A model generated the notes under the pieces. That model did no database searches and was not told where the DNA came from. It saw only the letters and a list, made by a program, of their open reading frames with translations. Of a stretch of 64,000 nt of DNA, positions 52,489-61,822 are shown in pieces. Made by a program: the position numbers and the translations under genes. Within the stretch, counting starts at the first letter, position 1. Each line of letters starts with the position of its first letter. The stretch is from UBA2336 sp964419145. Its GTDB lineage: Bacteria; Bacteroidota; Bacteroidia; Cytophagales; Cyclobacteriaceae. The DNA is taken from positions 1 through 64,000 of the forward strand of contig CAYQOM010000006.1 of assembly GCA_964419145.1 (NCBI GenBank). Reading direction: 5' to 3'.

Positions 52489-54531
52489 CTAATTTGAAAT
52501 TACCTTGAATTCCACTCTGCGGTTCAATTCCCGGCCTTCCTCCTCGTCATCGTTGCTGGCCAGTGGACGGCTCTTTCCAAAGCCTACAGCCGTGATTCTT
52601 CGGGCATCAATACCCTTCTTGGTAAGGAAGTCCTTTACGGCCTCAGCCCTGCGTTTGGAGAGTGTGAGGTTGTAGGCTGCTGTTCCAATGTTATCCGTAT
52701 GGCCTGCTATTTCAACACGCATGGTAGGGTTTTGTTGCATCATGCGCTCCAACTTGTTAAGCTCGTTATAAGACTCTTGTTGAAACGTGGCCTTGTCGAA
52801 ATCAAAATAAATGTTCCGTAAAATAGAAACCATTCCGGTTTCGAGCTTGCGCAGTTCAACGGTTCGGGTTAACTCCTTCTCCTGCTCCGATACACCATCC
52901 AATCGAACGTTTTGGTTCACGAACATGTACCCTTCACTTTCAATGGATAAACGGTAATCTTTTGCTGATTCTTCCTTTACAGTAAACTCAACTATGCCCG
53001 CTGACTTATTAGTTGATGGCACGATAATGTTATCGCGTAGGCCTTGCAGGCGAATGCGGGCATCAACCGGTTCTTTTGTTTGTGCGTCTATGGCCGTAAC
53101 TACATAACGTAACGGAAATTTAGTGGGCTGTTTGGGCACAACCGTTTCAACTGTATCTACGGGTTCATCAACAGGTTCAATCGGATCGGCCGGATCAGGA
53201 TCCTTCTGTGCCACCTGCTGCTCAGGTATGGTAATCATGTAAATATCATCATAGCCCTGGCCATCTTCGCGAACGGAGGAATAATAACCCCGCTTGCCAT
53301 CTCGTGTACTTACAAAAAAGATATCGTTATCAGGCGTGTTGATCGGGTATCCCATGTTCTCCGGCTCCGACCATTCGAGAGTTGCTTCGTCAAATATCGT
53401 TCTATAGATATCAAAACCTCCCATTCCCCTTCTGCCTTTTGAACTGAAGTACAAGGTCTTGTTATCGTAATCGATAAAAGGGCCATCATCATCATCTGTT
53501 GTATTGATTTTAGGACCCAGGTTTTTTACGTTCGACCACTCACCTTTTTCATTTAAAATGGCACTATAAATATCAAGTCCGCCAAAACCTCCGGGACGGT
53601 TGCTTGAGAAATAGAGTGTTTTCTCATCGGGTGAAATACTGATTGATTTTTCTTCGAAAGAAGAGTTAATAATGCCTGGTAGCGGAACAGGAGCTGACCA
53701 CGATCCATTGTCGTTTCGGTTGCTGAAATATATGTCTCCGCCATTATCTGTTTTGTAGATAAACAGTGTTTGACCATCAGCCGACAAGGCCAGGTTTGAA
53801 TCGTGATACTCCGAGTTCACGGGTGCGCCAATATTTTCCGCAGGTTGCCATGCACCATTAACCTTTTTCGAAATAAAAATATCTTCAAAGGGCTTGTTAT
53901 CGGTATCCACGTTTTCGTTCAAGTTGCCATCACGTCTGCGGGAAGTAAATACAATCTCATCTTCATTGGCATTTAGCACCGGTGCATAATCATCCCACTC
54001 CGAGTTTATTTCACGACTGATGTTCACAATAGAATAATTACGAGGTGAACCGATGAATTCTATACCCACTTCGCATTCCTGAATATTGCGATCAACGATG
54101 GCCACATCCACTTTATCGCGCCCCTGGTAGTTTGGTCGCTTGGAAAGCCTGTCTTTATATCGGTTGTAATAGTCGATGGCCTTTTCGAACTCCATACCAA
54201 ACTGATAACTCTGCCCGATCAGGTATTCCAAATTGAAACGGTAATTCGGATCAATTTCATATACCCGCATGAAGTATTGAACGGCCAAGTCTTTCTGAAT
54301 GGTCATCAAGTGGTAAAGACCTGCTTCGTAGTTGAGGGTTAGGTTTTCAGGATCAAGATTGGCACCGATAATTAAAACTTCACGGATATCGTTATCAGCC
54401 TGAGAGGCTGCACGCATTTCTTCCGCAATATTCAAATATTCAAGCGCTTGTTGCTTGTTGTCCTGACCGCTGGTTGTTAGAAAAATACCCGCAACAGCTA
54501 AAAAAACCAGTACACACCGGATGCTGAACAT
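52489..54531 (-). CDS. PorE-like outer membrane protein: TPR, PD40 propeller, CRD-like and OmpA C-terminal domains
   Basis: 680 residues. Signal peptide (CVLVFLAVAGIFLTTSGQ), TPR region (about 22-135), WD40-like PD40 blades with SxDGQTLF / SPDEKTLYFSSNRPGG (about 170-440), a proline-acid linker, a carboxypeptidase-regulatory-like sandwich (about 480-555) and an OmpA peptidoglycan-binding domain (HTDNIGTAAYNLTLSKRRA). This order and length match PorE of the T9SS (P. gingivalis PG1058 by memory), which ties the system to peptidoglycan. No lipobox Cys is seen, unlike a lipoprotein. Other TPR/PD40/OmpA paralogues exist in Bacteroidota, so the PorE call is probable, not certain. Confidence 0.8.
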   Translation of the reverse strand: MFSIRCVLVFLAVAGIFLTTSGQDNKQQALEYLNIAEEMRAASQADNDIREVLIIGANLDPENLTLNYEAGLYHLMTIQKDLAVQYFMRVYEIDPNYRFNLEYLIGQSYQFGMEFEKAIDYYNRYKDRLSKRPNYQGRDKVDVAIVDRNIQECEVGIEFIGSPRNYSIVNISREINSEWDDYAPVLNANEDEIVFTSRRRDGNLNENVDTDNKPFEDIFISKKVNGAWQPAENIGAPVNSEYHDSNLALSADGQTLFIYKTDNGGDIYFSNRNDNGSWSAPVPLPGIINSSFEEKSISISPDEKTLYFSSNRPGGFGGLDIYSAILNEKGEWSNVKNLGPKINTTDDDDGPFIDYDNKTLYFSSKGRRGMGGFDIYRTIFDEATLEWSEPENMGYPINTPDNDIFFVSTRDGKRGYYSSVREDGQGYDDIYMITIPEQQVAQKDPDPADPIEPVDEPVDTVETVVPKQPTKFPLRYVVTAIDAQTKEPVDARIRLQGLRDNIIVPSTNKSAGIVEFTVKEESAKDYRLSIESEGYMFVNQNVRLDGVSEQEKELTRTVELRKLETGMVSILRNIYFDFDKATFQQESYNELNKLERMMQQNPTMRVEIAGHTDNIGTAAYNLTLSKRRAEAVKDFLTKKGIDARRITAVGFGKSRPLASNDDEEEGRELNRRVEFKVISN

Positions 54532-54547
54532 GCAAAAATGGGTTTAC

Positions 54548-54561
54548 GATTAACGTTAATC
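54548..54561. promoter_or_regulatory. 14-bp perfect palindrome in the PorE-like/engB gap
   Basis: GATTAACGTTAATC lies 16 bases upstream of the PorE-like ATG in the 162-base divergent gap. It may be an operator; nothing else is recognisable in the gap. Confidence 0.35.
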
Positions 54562-54693
54562 TCTTAAAATTAAAAAATAGTATGCCAATATAGGAAAAAG
54601 CATCTTTACAACAGCATAAATTTTAGCCATAAAGTGCTCAAATATTACATTATTAGTAATTTGGGGTGAAAGCTTTACTTCAAGCCAATTTGC

Positions 54694-55302
54694 ATGGAAA
54701 TCAAAGAAGCGGAATTCATATCCAGCATCACAAACCTTAAAGATTTGCCCAAAAAGCCGCTTCCCGAGTTTGCCTTCATAGGGCGTTCAAACGTGGGTAA
54801 GTCCTCCTTAATCAACATGTTAACGGGTCGCAGGCAACTGGCTAAAATCTCAACCAAGCCCGGTAAAACGCAGACAATCAACCACTACCTCATTAACAAA
54901 AGCTGGTACCTGGTGGACCTACCCGGGTACGGCTATGCGGGCGTAAGCAAAGAAAAACGGGCCGGATTTGGGCGCATTATTGAAGACTATGTTAGAAAGA
55001 GCCCCGAGCTATGCTGCTTGTTTGTATTGCTTGATCTGCGTTTACCCCTCCAGGCCATCGATCTTGATTTTATTAACTGGGCGGGCAAGCATGGCATACC
55101 ACTGGCATTTGTGTATACCAAGGCCGATAAACTTTCTGCGGGCGCGGTGCTGACCGGCAGAAAAAAAATTGAAAGTGCATTGCTAGCCTATTGGCAAGAA
55201 CTTCCTGATGGCTTCGTGACTTCATCCGTTAAGAAAAAAGGACGGGATGAACTGCTCGACTTTATTGGTGCAACCTTAAAGGGCATTTCTCAAAATGATT
55301 AG
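54694..55302 (+). CDS. engB: Ribosome biogenesis GTP-binding protein EngB (YsxC/YihA)
   Basis: 202 residues. GTPase needed for 50S assembly. G1 GRSNVGKSS, G2 Thr in KPGKTQT, G3 DLPGYGYA and G4 YTKADK are all present, with the family length. It starts a run with the DUF5606 gene 30 bases on. Confidence 0.95.
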   Translation: MEIKEAEFISSITNLKDLPKKPLPEFAFIGRSNVGKSSLINMLTGRRQLAKISTKPGKTQTINHYLINKSWYLVDLPGYGYAGVSKEKRAGFGRIIEDYVRKSPELCCLFVLLDLRLPLQAIDLDFINWAGKHGIPLAFVYTKADKLSAGAVLTGRKKIESALLAYWQELPDGFVTSSVKKKGRDELLDFIGATLKGISQND

Positions 55303-55307
55303 TTTTG
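55300..55307 (+). promoter_or_regulatory. -7 box candidate (TAGTTTTG) for the DUF5606 gene
   Basis: A perfect TAnnTTTG that overlaps the engB stop, 25 bases before the next ATG. No -33 TTTG is seen at the usual spacing. Confidence 0.4.
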
Positions 55308-55332
55308 CGGGCTAAATAAAAATCCGAAACGT

Positions 55333-55758
55333 ATGACATTGGCCGATATCGCAACCATTTCAGGGAAAGGTGGACTATTCAAAATCTTAAAGCCTTCAAA
55401 GTCGGGGGTAATTCTTGAATCGCTGGATGAGACAAAAACCAAGCTGGTAGCTACCGCACATCATAAACTTTCGGTGCTGAATGAAATTTCTATTTACACC
55501 ACCACCAAAGAAGGCACTGTTGCCCTTGAGGACGTCTTAAAAAAAATTCATCAGGAATTTGGCGATGATCTAGGCTTGGATGCCAACGCAGACAATGCCG
55601 AACTGAAATCATTCATGAAAGCTGTGTTACCGGATTATGATGAGAACCGCGTATATGTAAGCGATATTAAAAAACTGGTACGTTGGTATAGTATTCTACG
55701 TACCGAAGCTCCTGAAGTATTCAGTCAGGAAGACACAAAGAAAGAAGATAAACCTTAA
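55333..55758 (+). CDS. DUF5606 domain protein
   Basis: 141 residues starting with TLADIATISGKGGLFKI, the hallmark of this Bacteroidota family. It has a beta-rich N-terminal half (about 1-60) and a helical part with FMKAVLPDYDENRVYVSDIK. Cytoplasmic; role unknown. The stop overlaps that of the convergent fbp by four bases. Confidence 0.88.
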   Translation: MTLADIATISGKGGLFKILKPSKSGVILESLDETKTKLVATAHHKLSVLNEISIYTTTKEGTVALEDVLKKIHQEFGDDLGLDANADNAELKSFMKAVLPDYDENRVYVSDIKKLVRWYSILRTEAPEVFSQEDTKKEDKP

Positions 55759-56741
55759 GCAAAACTCTCCGCTTTATCCACCATATTTTTTGAACCTACA
55801 AAAAAGGGTGTGCGCTGATGCAGTGTTTTGGGTTCAATGTCCATGATGCGCTGAATTCCATCTGATGCTTTTCCTCCGGCCTGTTCAGCAACAAAGGCAA
55901 GGGCATTGCATTCATACATTAGTCTCAGCTTTCCGTGTTTGTCTTTGGCTGTAGCCGGATAAATATAAATTCCGCCCTTCAATAAGTTACGGTGAAAATC
56001 AGCAACCAGCGAACCAATATACCGGCCAGTGTAATTGCTCTCTTTGCAATACTGCACGTATTGCTTTACACCATCTGAAAAGGAATTAAATGACCCTTCG
56101 TTTACAGAAAAAATTTTTCCATCAGCTGGCATTTGCATATCAGGGTGAGAAAGGAAGTATTCACCCAGGGTAGGCTCGTAAGTAAATCCATTTACGCCAT
56201 GCCCGGTAGTGTATACCAACATGGTAGAAGATCCATATAAAATATAGCCGGCTGCTACCTGCTCCGAACCTTTTTGCAAAATATCTTCCTGCTGAATGGG
56301 CATGCCCGGCTTACTCTTTCGCCTGTAAATAGAAAAGATGGTTCCGATGGATACGTTCACATCTATATTGGATGATCCATCCAATGGATCGATGGCAATG
56401 ACATATTTGCCCTCGTTGTTTAAATCCATGAAGGTTTCACTCTCCTCCGAAATTAAGGCGCATGCCTCTCCGCCCTTTTGAAGGGCGCGGGTAAAGCGTA
56501 TGTTGGCCAGCACATCCAGTTTTTGTTGCTCATCACCACCGGTATTGGTTGAGCCCATTCCACCCATGATGTCAATTAACCCTGCTTTGTTTACCTCGCG
56601 GTTTACTACTTTTGAAGCCAACGCGATGTCGCGAAGAAGTTGCGACAGTTCTCCGCTGGCAAAGGCGAAATGATCCTGATTACTCTTTATAAACCGGTCG
56701 AGGGCGCTTCCAATGGGCTGGGCAATTCGGGATTGTTCCAT
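55755..56741 (-). CDS. fbp: Fructose-1,6-bisphosphatase class 1
   Basis: 328 residues. Gluconeogenic hydrolysis of fructose 1,6-bisphosphate. IDPLDGSSNIDVN holds the metal-binding acids; GSLVADFHRNLLKGGIYIYP and the LMYECNALAFVAEQAGG segment with the active-site Glu are canonical for class 1. Confidence 0.96.
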   Translation of the reverse strand: MEQSRIAQPIGSALDRFIKSNQDHFAFASGELSQLLRDIALASKVVNREVNKAGLIDIMGGMGSTNTGGDEQQKLDVLANIRFTRALQKGGEACALISEESETFMDLNNEGKYVIAIDPLDGSSNIDVNVSIGTIFSIYRRKSKPGMPIQQEDILQKGSEQVAAGYILYGSSTMLVYTTGHGVNGFTYEPTLGEYFLSHPDMQMPADGKIFSVNEGSFNSFSDGVKQYVQYCKESNYTGRYIGSLVADFHRNLLKGGIYIYPATAKDKHGKLRLMYECNALAFVAEQAGGKASDGIQRIMDIEPKTLHQRTPFFVGSKNMVDKAESFA

Positions 56742-56816
56742 GTCGGGGATTAATGCTTTTTAGCTGATCTTTACAGGCCGTAAAATTAACCCGCAAACGA
56801 TTTAGTACAACGAATT

Positions 56817-58064
56817 ATGAAGGTTTTTAAGTTTGGTGGCGCTTCGGTAAAACATGCCGAAGCCGTGCGTAATGTCACCTCCATTCTGAAGCAGCACGAC
56901 AAAGACTCCCTGTGGGTGGTGGTTTCGGCTATTGGCAAAACCACCAATGCGCTTGAGCGTGTGGTATTTGCGTTTTTGAAAAACGAACCATTCGAATCCG
57001 AAATTCAGGATATTTATACCTATCATCAACACTTAATTCGTGATCTGTTCGAAAATCCAGAACCCGTATTGACGCAACTGGAAGAAGCGCTCGAGGTTGT
57101 TCGTAAAAACCTGATTAAAGGAAAAGACGAAGATGAGCTTTACGATCAGGTGGTTTCTTTGGGCGAGGTTATATCATCTCAAATTATTCATCAATTTCTT
57201 ATATCTGAAGGACTTCCGGTTGCGTGGTTTGATGCCCGCAAACTGATTTGCACCGACAGCTCTTTTCGGGAAGGACAAATTAATTGGTCTAAGACAACAC
57301 AGTTACTGACGGATGCGCAGAAAAAGTTGGATGAGAAAATTTGCATTACACAAGGATTCATTGGGGCAGATGAACAACAGCGCAGTGTAACACTTGGGCG
57401 TGAAGGATCGGATTTTACCGCTGCCATCATCGGTTCATGCCTTCATGCCGAATCCGTTACAATCTGGAAAGATGTTCCGGGCGTGATGAATGCCGATCCG
57501 AAAAAACTACCGGCTGCGATTGTATTTCCTGAACTTCCGTACAAAGAGGCGGCTGAAATGACCTATTATGGAGCATCCGTAATCCACCCCAAAACAATTA
57601 AGCCATTGGCACTACGAAATATTCCCTTGTGGGTAAAAAGCTTTACTGATCCATCCCTATCGGGAACCATCATTCACGAGTGCAAGGTGGAAGGACTCCC
57701 TCCCGTAATTGTATTTAAGGAAAATCAATGCCTGGTTTCTTGTAAGGTCACCGACTTCACCTTCGTAAACGAAGAACAAATAAGCGTGATCTTTCATGCC
57801 ATAACCGCGTTGAACATCAAACTAAATGTGATGCAGAATTCGGCCATCTCGTTTTCATTCTGCATCGACTTTCGTGAAAACAAAGTAATGGCCCTCATCG
57901 AAAAATTGCAGGAGCACTTTGAAGTGTACTACAATACCAACCTAACGCTGATCACGATTAAAAACTACGATGAACAGAGTTTCAATACCTATCGCAAACG
58001 CGCAGGTGTAATACTGGAGCAATCCTCCCGTTCAACGTTACAAGTATTGGTAAAGGATTTATAA
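56817..58064 (+). CDS. lysC: Aspartate kinase (monofunctional)
   Basis: 415 residues. First step of lysine/threonine/methionine synthesis: phosphorylation of aspartate. KFGGASVKHAE at the start, the catalytic region with TLGREGSDFTAAI and KDVPGVMNADPK fit the family; ACT domains follow (about 280-415). There is no fused homoserine dehydrogenase. The isozyme type cannot be told from sequence alone. Confidence 0.9.
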   Translation: MKVFKFGGASVKHAEAVRNVTSILKQHDKDSLWVVVSAIGKTTNALERVVFAFLKNEPFESEIQDIYTYHQHLIRDLFENPEPVLTQLEEALEVVRKNLIKGKDEDELYDQVVSLGEVISSQIIHQFLISEGLPVAWFDARKLICTDSSFREGQINWSKTTQLLTDAQKKLDEKICITQGFIGADEQQRSVTLGREGSDFTAAIIGSCLHAESVTIWKDVPGVMNADPKKLPAAIVFPELPYKEAAEMTYYGASVIHPKTIKPLALRNIPLWVKSFTDPSLSGTIIHECKVEGLPPVIVFKENQCLVSCKVTDFTFVNEEQISVIFHAITALNIKLNVMQNSAISFSFCIDFRENKVMALIEKLQEHFEVYYNTNLTLITIKNYDEQSFNTYRKRAGVILEQSSRSTLQVLVKDL

Positions 58065-58547
58065 CCGATGCGTGAGTTGTTGTTTCAGGTGGGCGATAAA
58101 TCCATCAGTTGATCGGTCGAGAATTTCAAAAACTTCCTGAAAGCCGCGTGGGCCACCATAATATGGATCAGGCACTTCCAGGTGATCATCACTGATATCA
58201 AAGCTTCGTGTCATGAAAATTTTATGTTGATGCACTTCCGCACCCGGAAGGCTCAAAATGTTGCGATAATTACTACTGTCCATCGCCAAGATAAAATCAA
58301 ATTCCTCCAGATCAGTGGTGGTCAACTGACGGCCCCGGTGATTAATCGTCACTCCATTTTCCAATGCATTGGCAATGGTGCGTTCATCGGGTGTATCGCC
58401 TATGTGATAGTTTGAAGTACCACATGAATCGGCCTCCACATGTTGGTGCAATCCGTTATTCCGGATTTTATGCTTAAAGATTGCCTCAGCTAATGGCGAT
58501 CGGCAAATATTCCCCAAACAGACAAAAAGTACCCTAATGCGTGCCAT
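58059..58547 (-). CDS. Low-molecular-weight protein-tyrosine phosphatase
   Basis: 162 residues. The P-loop VCLGNICRSP (nucleophile Cys10, Arg16) and general-acid loop VPDPYYGG are intact. It dephosphorylates phosphotyrosine or a small phosphoester; no bacterial tyrosine kinase is nearby. It is convergent with aspartate kinase, overlapping by six bases. Confidence 0.92.
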   Translation of the reverse strand: MARIRVLFVCLGNICRSPLAEAIFKHKIRNNGLHQHVEADSCGTSNYHIGDTPDERTIANALENGVTINHRGRQLTTTDLEEFDFILAMDSSNYRNILSLPGAEVHQHKIFMTRSFDISDDHLEVPDPYYGGPRGFQEVFEILDRSTDGFIAHLKQQLTHRL

Positions 58548-58599
58548 AAAAAATCACTAACTCGTCATTTCAAGGCTAAAAATGCAATTTATTACCAAT

Positions 58600-58720
58600 A
58601 AAACAGGGATCTGGGGTTACAAAATCAGGGGCTGCCGTATTCAAAACCGCATAGCACACTTTTACCGCCTTTTGGTTTGAAAAGCCCGCCTCCTCTTGCT
58701 CGGAGGGGGCTTTTCTTATT
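58600..58720 (+). ncRNA. Candidate small RNA ending in an orphan intrinsic terminator
   Basis: A strong hairpin (58680-58693 with 58702-58714, one bulge, C/G-rich stem ending in aaaagccc/gggctttt) is followed by a T-rich tract. No plus-strand gene lies directly upstream: aspartate kinase ends at 58064 and the intervening DNA is on the other strand. A short transcript ending here is plausible. No tRNA, tmRNA, SRP or 6S motif was recognised, and the start is a guess. Confidence 0.35.
58680..58720 (+). terminator. Intrinsic terminator without an adjacent upstream gene
   Basis: Thirteen paired positions around an eight-base loop, then ttttcttatttt. See the candidate small RNA entry. Confidence 0.75.
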
Positions 58721-58765
58721 TTAAGGCGCCCCCTTCCCTTTCCTTCCTCATGCAGCTATATTTTT

Positions 58766-58773
58766 TAGTTTTG
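58766..58773 (+). promoter_or_regulatory. -7 box candidate (TAGTTTTG) for the enoyl-CoA hydratase gene
   Basis: A perfect TAnnTTTG 17 bases before the ATG at 58791. No -33 TTTG at the usual distance. Confidence 0.45.
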
Positions 58774-58790
58774 TAAAAATCTCATACTGT

Positions 58791-59564
58791 ATGGAATTCA
58801 TTAAAGTCACAGAACAATACCAACCGGGCATTGCGCTCATTCAACTAAATCGTCCGAAAGAACTGAACGCGCTTAACAAGCAATTGATGGAAGAAGTGCG
58901 TGATGCGTTGCAGGCCTTTGATAAGAATGAGCAGGTTCGGGTAATCATCATAACCGGAAATGAGCAAGCCTTTGCCGCGGGAGCTGACATTAAGCAAATG
59001 GCCGACAAATCGGCTATTGATATGTTGTTGATTGATCAGTTCAGTACATGGGATCAGATTCGCAAAACCAAAAAACCCATTATTGCAGCTGTCTCCGGAT
59101 TTGCGTTAGGTGGCGGATGTGAATTTGCCATGACGTGCGATATGATCATTGCCTCTGAAACGGCAAAATTCGGACAACCGGAAATAAAAATCGGAACCAT
59201 ACCGGGTGCAGGTGGTACACAACGTTTAACCAAGGCTGTTGGCAAAGCCAAAGCCATGGAACTCATCCTTACCGGAAGATTCTTATCTGCCGAAGAAGCC
59301 CATTTTTACGGTTTGGTAAACAAAGTGGTTCCTGTTGAAATGTACTTACACGAAGCCGTTGAACTGGCGAAAGAAATTGCGCGCATGTCACCTGTTGCTG
59401 TACAGTTAGCCAAGGAAGCCATAAACCGTTCCTTTGAAACACAACTGGATGAAGGATTGGCATTCGAGCGAAAAAACTTTTACATGACCTTTGCCTCGGA
59501 AGATCAGAAAGAGGGCATGAAAGCATTTGTGGAAAAACGAAAGCCTGAGTTTAAAGGTCGGTAA
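58791..59564 (+). CDS. Enoyl-CoA hydratase/isomerase
   Basis: 257 residues. Crotonase fold: oxyanion-hole segment AFAAGADIKQM, and both catalytic glutamates in GGGCEFAM and FGQPEIKIG, so hydratase activity is expected. NRPKELNAL at the start and a C-terminal helix (MKAFVEKRKPEFKG) are typical. Probably fatty-acid beta-oxidation; chain-length preference unknown. Confidence 0.92.
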   Translation: MEFIKVTEQYQPGIALIQLNRPKELNALNKQLMEEVRDALQAFDKNEQVRVIIITGNEQAFAAGADIKQMADKSAIDMLLIDQFSTWDQIRKTKKPIIAAVSGFALGGGCEFAMTCDMIIASETAKFGQPEIKIGTIPGAGGTQRLTKAVGKAKAMELILTGRFLSAEEAHFYGLVNKVVPVEMYLHEAVELAKEIARMSPVAVQLAKEAINRSFETQLDEGLAFERKNFYMTFASEDQKEGMKAFVEKRKPEFKGR

Positions 59565-59577
59565 TAATCAATCCTAC

Positions 59578-60651
59578 ATGAATCCCCTCTCGAATCCAGC
59601 CTTTAAAGTTGAGCGCGTTGCTGCCTGGTTCATCATACTGGCCATTACCATTTTTTGCCTGAATTATTTCAGCAACTTTCTGCAGCCGCTGGTTATCGCT
59701 GTCATGATCTGGTATAGCGTTTACGAACTGAAGCGCTTGTTAAGTAAAATAAAAATAAAAGGGAAATCGCTTCCAATATGGTTGCTCACCATTTTTGCCT
59801 TCGTTATCATACTGTTGATCTTTGTAGGCATCTATGAGTTGATCACCTTAAACCTGGAGTTGATTATCAAAAAATCTCCAGAATATGCCGATAATTTTAA
59901 AATATGGATTTCCGGACTTCAAACCTTAGAGGGTTTTAGTGAAATTCAGGAACGTATAATAAGTCGTATACAGGAATTCAATGCACAACCTCTGTTAACA
60001 GGATTACTCAACAGCCTCACGAGCATAGCGGGAAATACGATTGTTATTATTATTTATGTTTCCTTTTTATTGGTTGAAGAGAAATTTTTTTACAAAAAGC
60101 TACATGCTTTTAGTTCGGACACTGAAAAACAGCAAAGGATAGATACTGTATTAGCCGAAATAACGGATGCGATACGGAAATACATTTCTGTAAAGACTCA
60201 AATGAGTTTGCTTACAGGTTTAATAAGCTACGTGATCTTGTTAATGTTTAAAGTAGACTTTCCTGTTCTTTGGGCGTTCCTCATTTTCTTGCTGAACTAT
60301 ATCCCCTACATCGGATCATTTGTGGCTACGTTTTTACCGGCAGCATTTGCCATGTTTCAGTTTCAATCGTTTCTGATGCTCTTTTGGGTATTTGTGGTGA
60401 TTCAGGCAGTACAATTTTTAGTTGGTAATGTACTGGAGCCCAAAATAATGGGTCGAACGTTAAACCTCAGTCCACTGGGGGTTATGCTCGCCTTAACGTT
60501 TTGGGGCATCATCTGGGGTGTACTGGGTATGTTCCTGTCCGTACCGATAACTTCGGTAATGCTCATCTCCTTCTCCCGATTTGAAAGCACACGGTTTATT
60601 GCCGTATGGCTTTCAGAAACAGGCGACCTGAATATGGAAACTAAAAAATAA
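59578..60651 (+). CDS. AI-2E family transporter (TqsA/PerM-like)
   Basis: ATG at 59578 gives 357 residues; the longer frame from 59527 overlaps the hydratase gene and adds a polar lead. It has about eight hydrophobic helices and the family segments LNYIPYIGSFVATFLPA and VLEPKIMGRTLNLSPL. Family members export or import small compounds; the autoinducer-2 link is only for some. Substrate unknown. Confidence 0.9.
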   Translation: MNPLSNPAFKVERVAAWFIILAITIFCLNYFSNFLQPLVIAVMIWYSVYELKRLLSKIKIKGKSLPIWLLTIFAFVIILLIFVGIYELITLNLELIIKKSPEYADNFKIWISGLQTLEGFSEIQERIISRIQEFNAQPLLTGLLNSLTSIAGNTIVIIIYVSFLLVEEKFFYKKLHAFSSDTEKQQRIDTVLAEITDAIRKYISVKTQMSLLTGLISYVILLMFKVDFPVLWAFLIFLLNYIPYIGSFVATFLPAAFAMFQFQSFLMLFWVFVVIQAVQFLVGNVLEPKIMGRTLNLSPLGVMLALTFWGIIWGVLGMFLSVPITSVMLISFSRFESTRFIAVWLSETGDLNMETKK

Positions 60652-60657
60652 TGCTGC

Positions 60658-61695
60658 TTACCGGAAGGTAAAGCCTAACCCAGCTGTTACTGCGCTGTAC
60701 TCTTGCAGGCTGTATGCACCATACAGGTAGAAAGCCAGGATGTTTATGCGCATACCCACATCCATGCGCATGCTGTTGTTTTTGAAGGTGGCCGAGTAGG
60801 GATTTGACAAGGTAAATTCGGCAGCCTGACCTTCAAAAAAAGTATAGGTGCCTTTCATATCGGCTGTCGTCTTCACACCATTATAGCCGAAACCACCAAA
60901 GAACGTTACAAAGGCAAGTTTCTTCGACACCAATGCCTGAAGCAAGAATGCATTGAATTTATATTCAGCTTCCTGATTCGCACCGGCAAAGCCACTACCT
61001 GACAAATCCGTTACCCCTTTAAACGAGGTAAACCCTGCCATTACAGAAAGATCAAAGGGCAGCATTTTTATGCCGGGTATATGTTGCTTAATGTCGTGGC
61101 GGAGACCAAAACCAATCAGGTTCACCTCAGTGTTGCCCAATTTTGATTTTGGCACTATCCTGAACATCAGGTCAGTGCCCTTTATTAATCCAATACCCAC
61201 CTGCGCCATAGGTGTACCCACCGGGGCCAATTTAATGGCATCACGAATGCCTAATCCCCGAGGACCGTCAATATCAACATCGGGTTGTCCATCATCATCA
61301 ATATCAACCTGATAGCCCGTTTGATCCTTAGGACCGAAAATAGTGGGTGCTGCTCCTCCTGGATTTGAAGAGTTCGTAAAGCCCGTAACAGTTGCCAGAT
61401 TCAAACTATTCGGATCAAAAAAATCACTGGATTTCGGAACAAAAACTGGCGTCACCGAAAAATTGAAATCAAACCCCCCAAGTTTGTGAGGCTTGGCCGT
61501 ATGAAACCATCCACCATTCAGCGCATACGAAAATCCCTCAACAAACGGATTGATGTATGCCGTAATCAGTTTGCCACCATCCTCCTGACCAGCCTGTAAA
61601 AATCGCACCAGGTCATCTTCATTTTGTGCATGTGCAGAAAATGATATTCCTACAATTAGTACGAGGGCAACTAAAATTTTAGGGAGCTTATTCAT
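60658..61695 (-). CDS. DUF6588 family outer membrane protein
   Basis: ATG at 61695 gives 345 residues with a signal peptide (MNKLPKILVALVLIVGISFSAHAQ); the longer form from 61725 adds ten polar residues. A QAGQEDGGKLITAYINPFVEGFSYALNGGW segment shortly after the signal and a terminal strand (AVTAGLGFTFR) fit the DUF6588 barrel family. An acidic DIDDDGQPDVDIDG stretch may bind calcium. Function unknown. It is convergent with the AI-2E gene, six bases away. Confidence 0.85.
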   Translation of the reverse strand: MNKLPKILVALVLIVGISFSAHAQNEDDLVRFLQAGQEDGGKLITAYINPFVEGFSYALNGGWFHTAKPHKLGGFDFNFSVTPVFVPKSSDFFDPNSLNLATVTGFTNSSNPGGAAPTIFGPKDQTGYQVDIDDDGQPDVDIDGPRGLGIRDAIKLAPVGTPMAQVGIGLIKGTDLMFRIVPKSKLGNTEVNLIGFGLRHDIKQHIPGIKMLPFDLSVMAGFTSFKGVTDLSGSGFAGANQEAEYKFNAFLLQALVSKKLAFVTFFGGFGYNGVKTTADMKGTYTFFEGQAAEFTLSNPYSATFKNNSMRMDVGMRINILAFYLYGAYSLQEYSAVTAGLGFTFR

Positions 61696-61822
61696 AAAAT
61701 ATGGAGTTTCAATTTTTACTAACACCCGATTTAATCCAAAAAATGCTTTTTTGGTAAGTCGAATCGTGTAAAACTTCCAAAATTATTTACAAAGTGCAAG
61801 AGAAACGCGGGTTTAATGTTCC

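Noticed and set aside
61736..61754. ccaaaaaa/ttttttgg hairpin in the DUF6588/waaA gap
   Set aside because: An AT-only stem with three-base loop between two divergent starts; too weak to assign a role.
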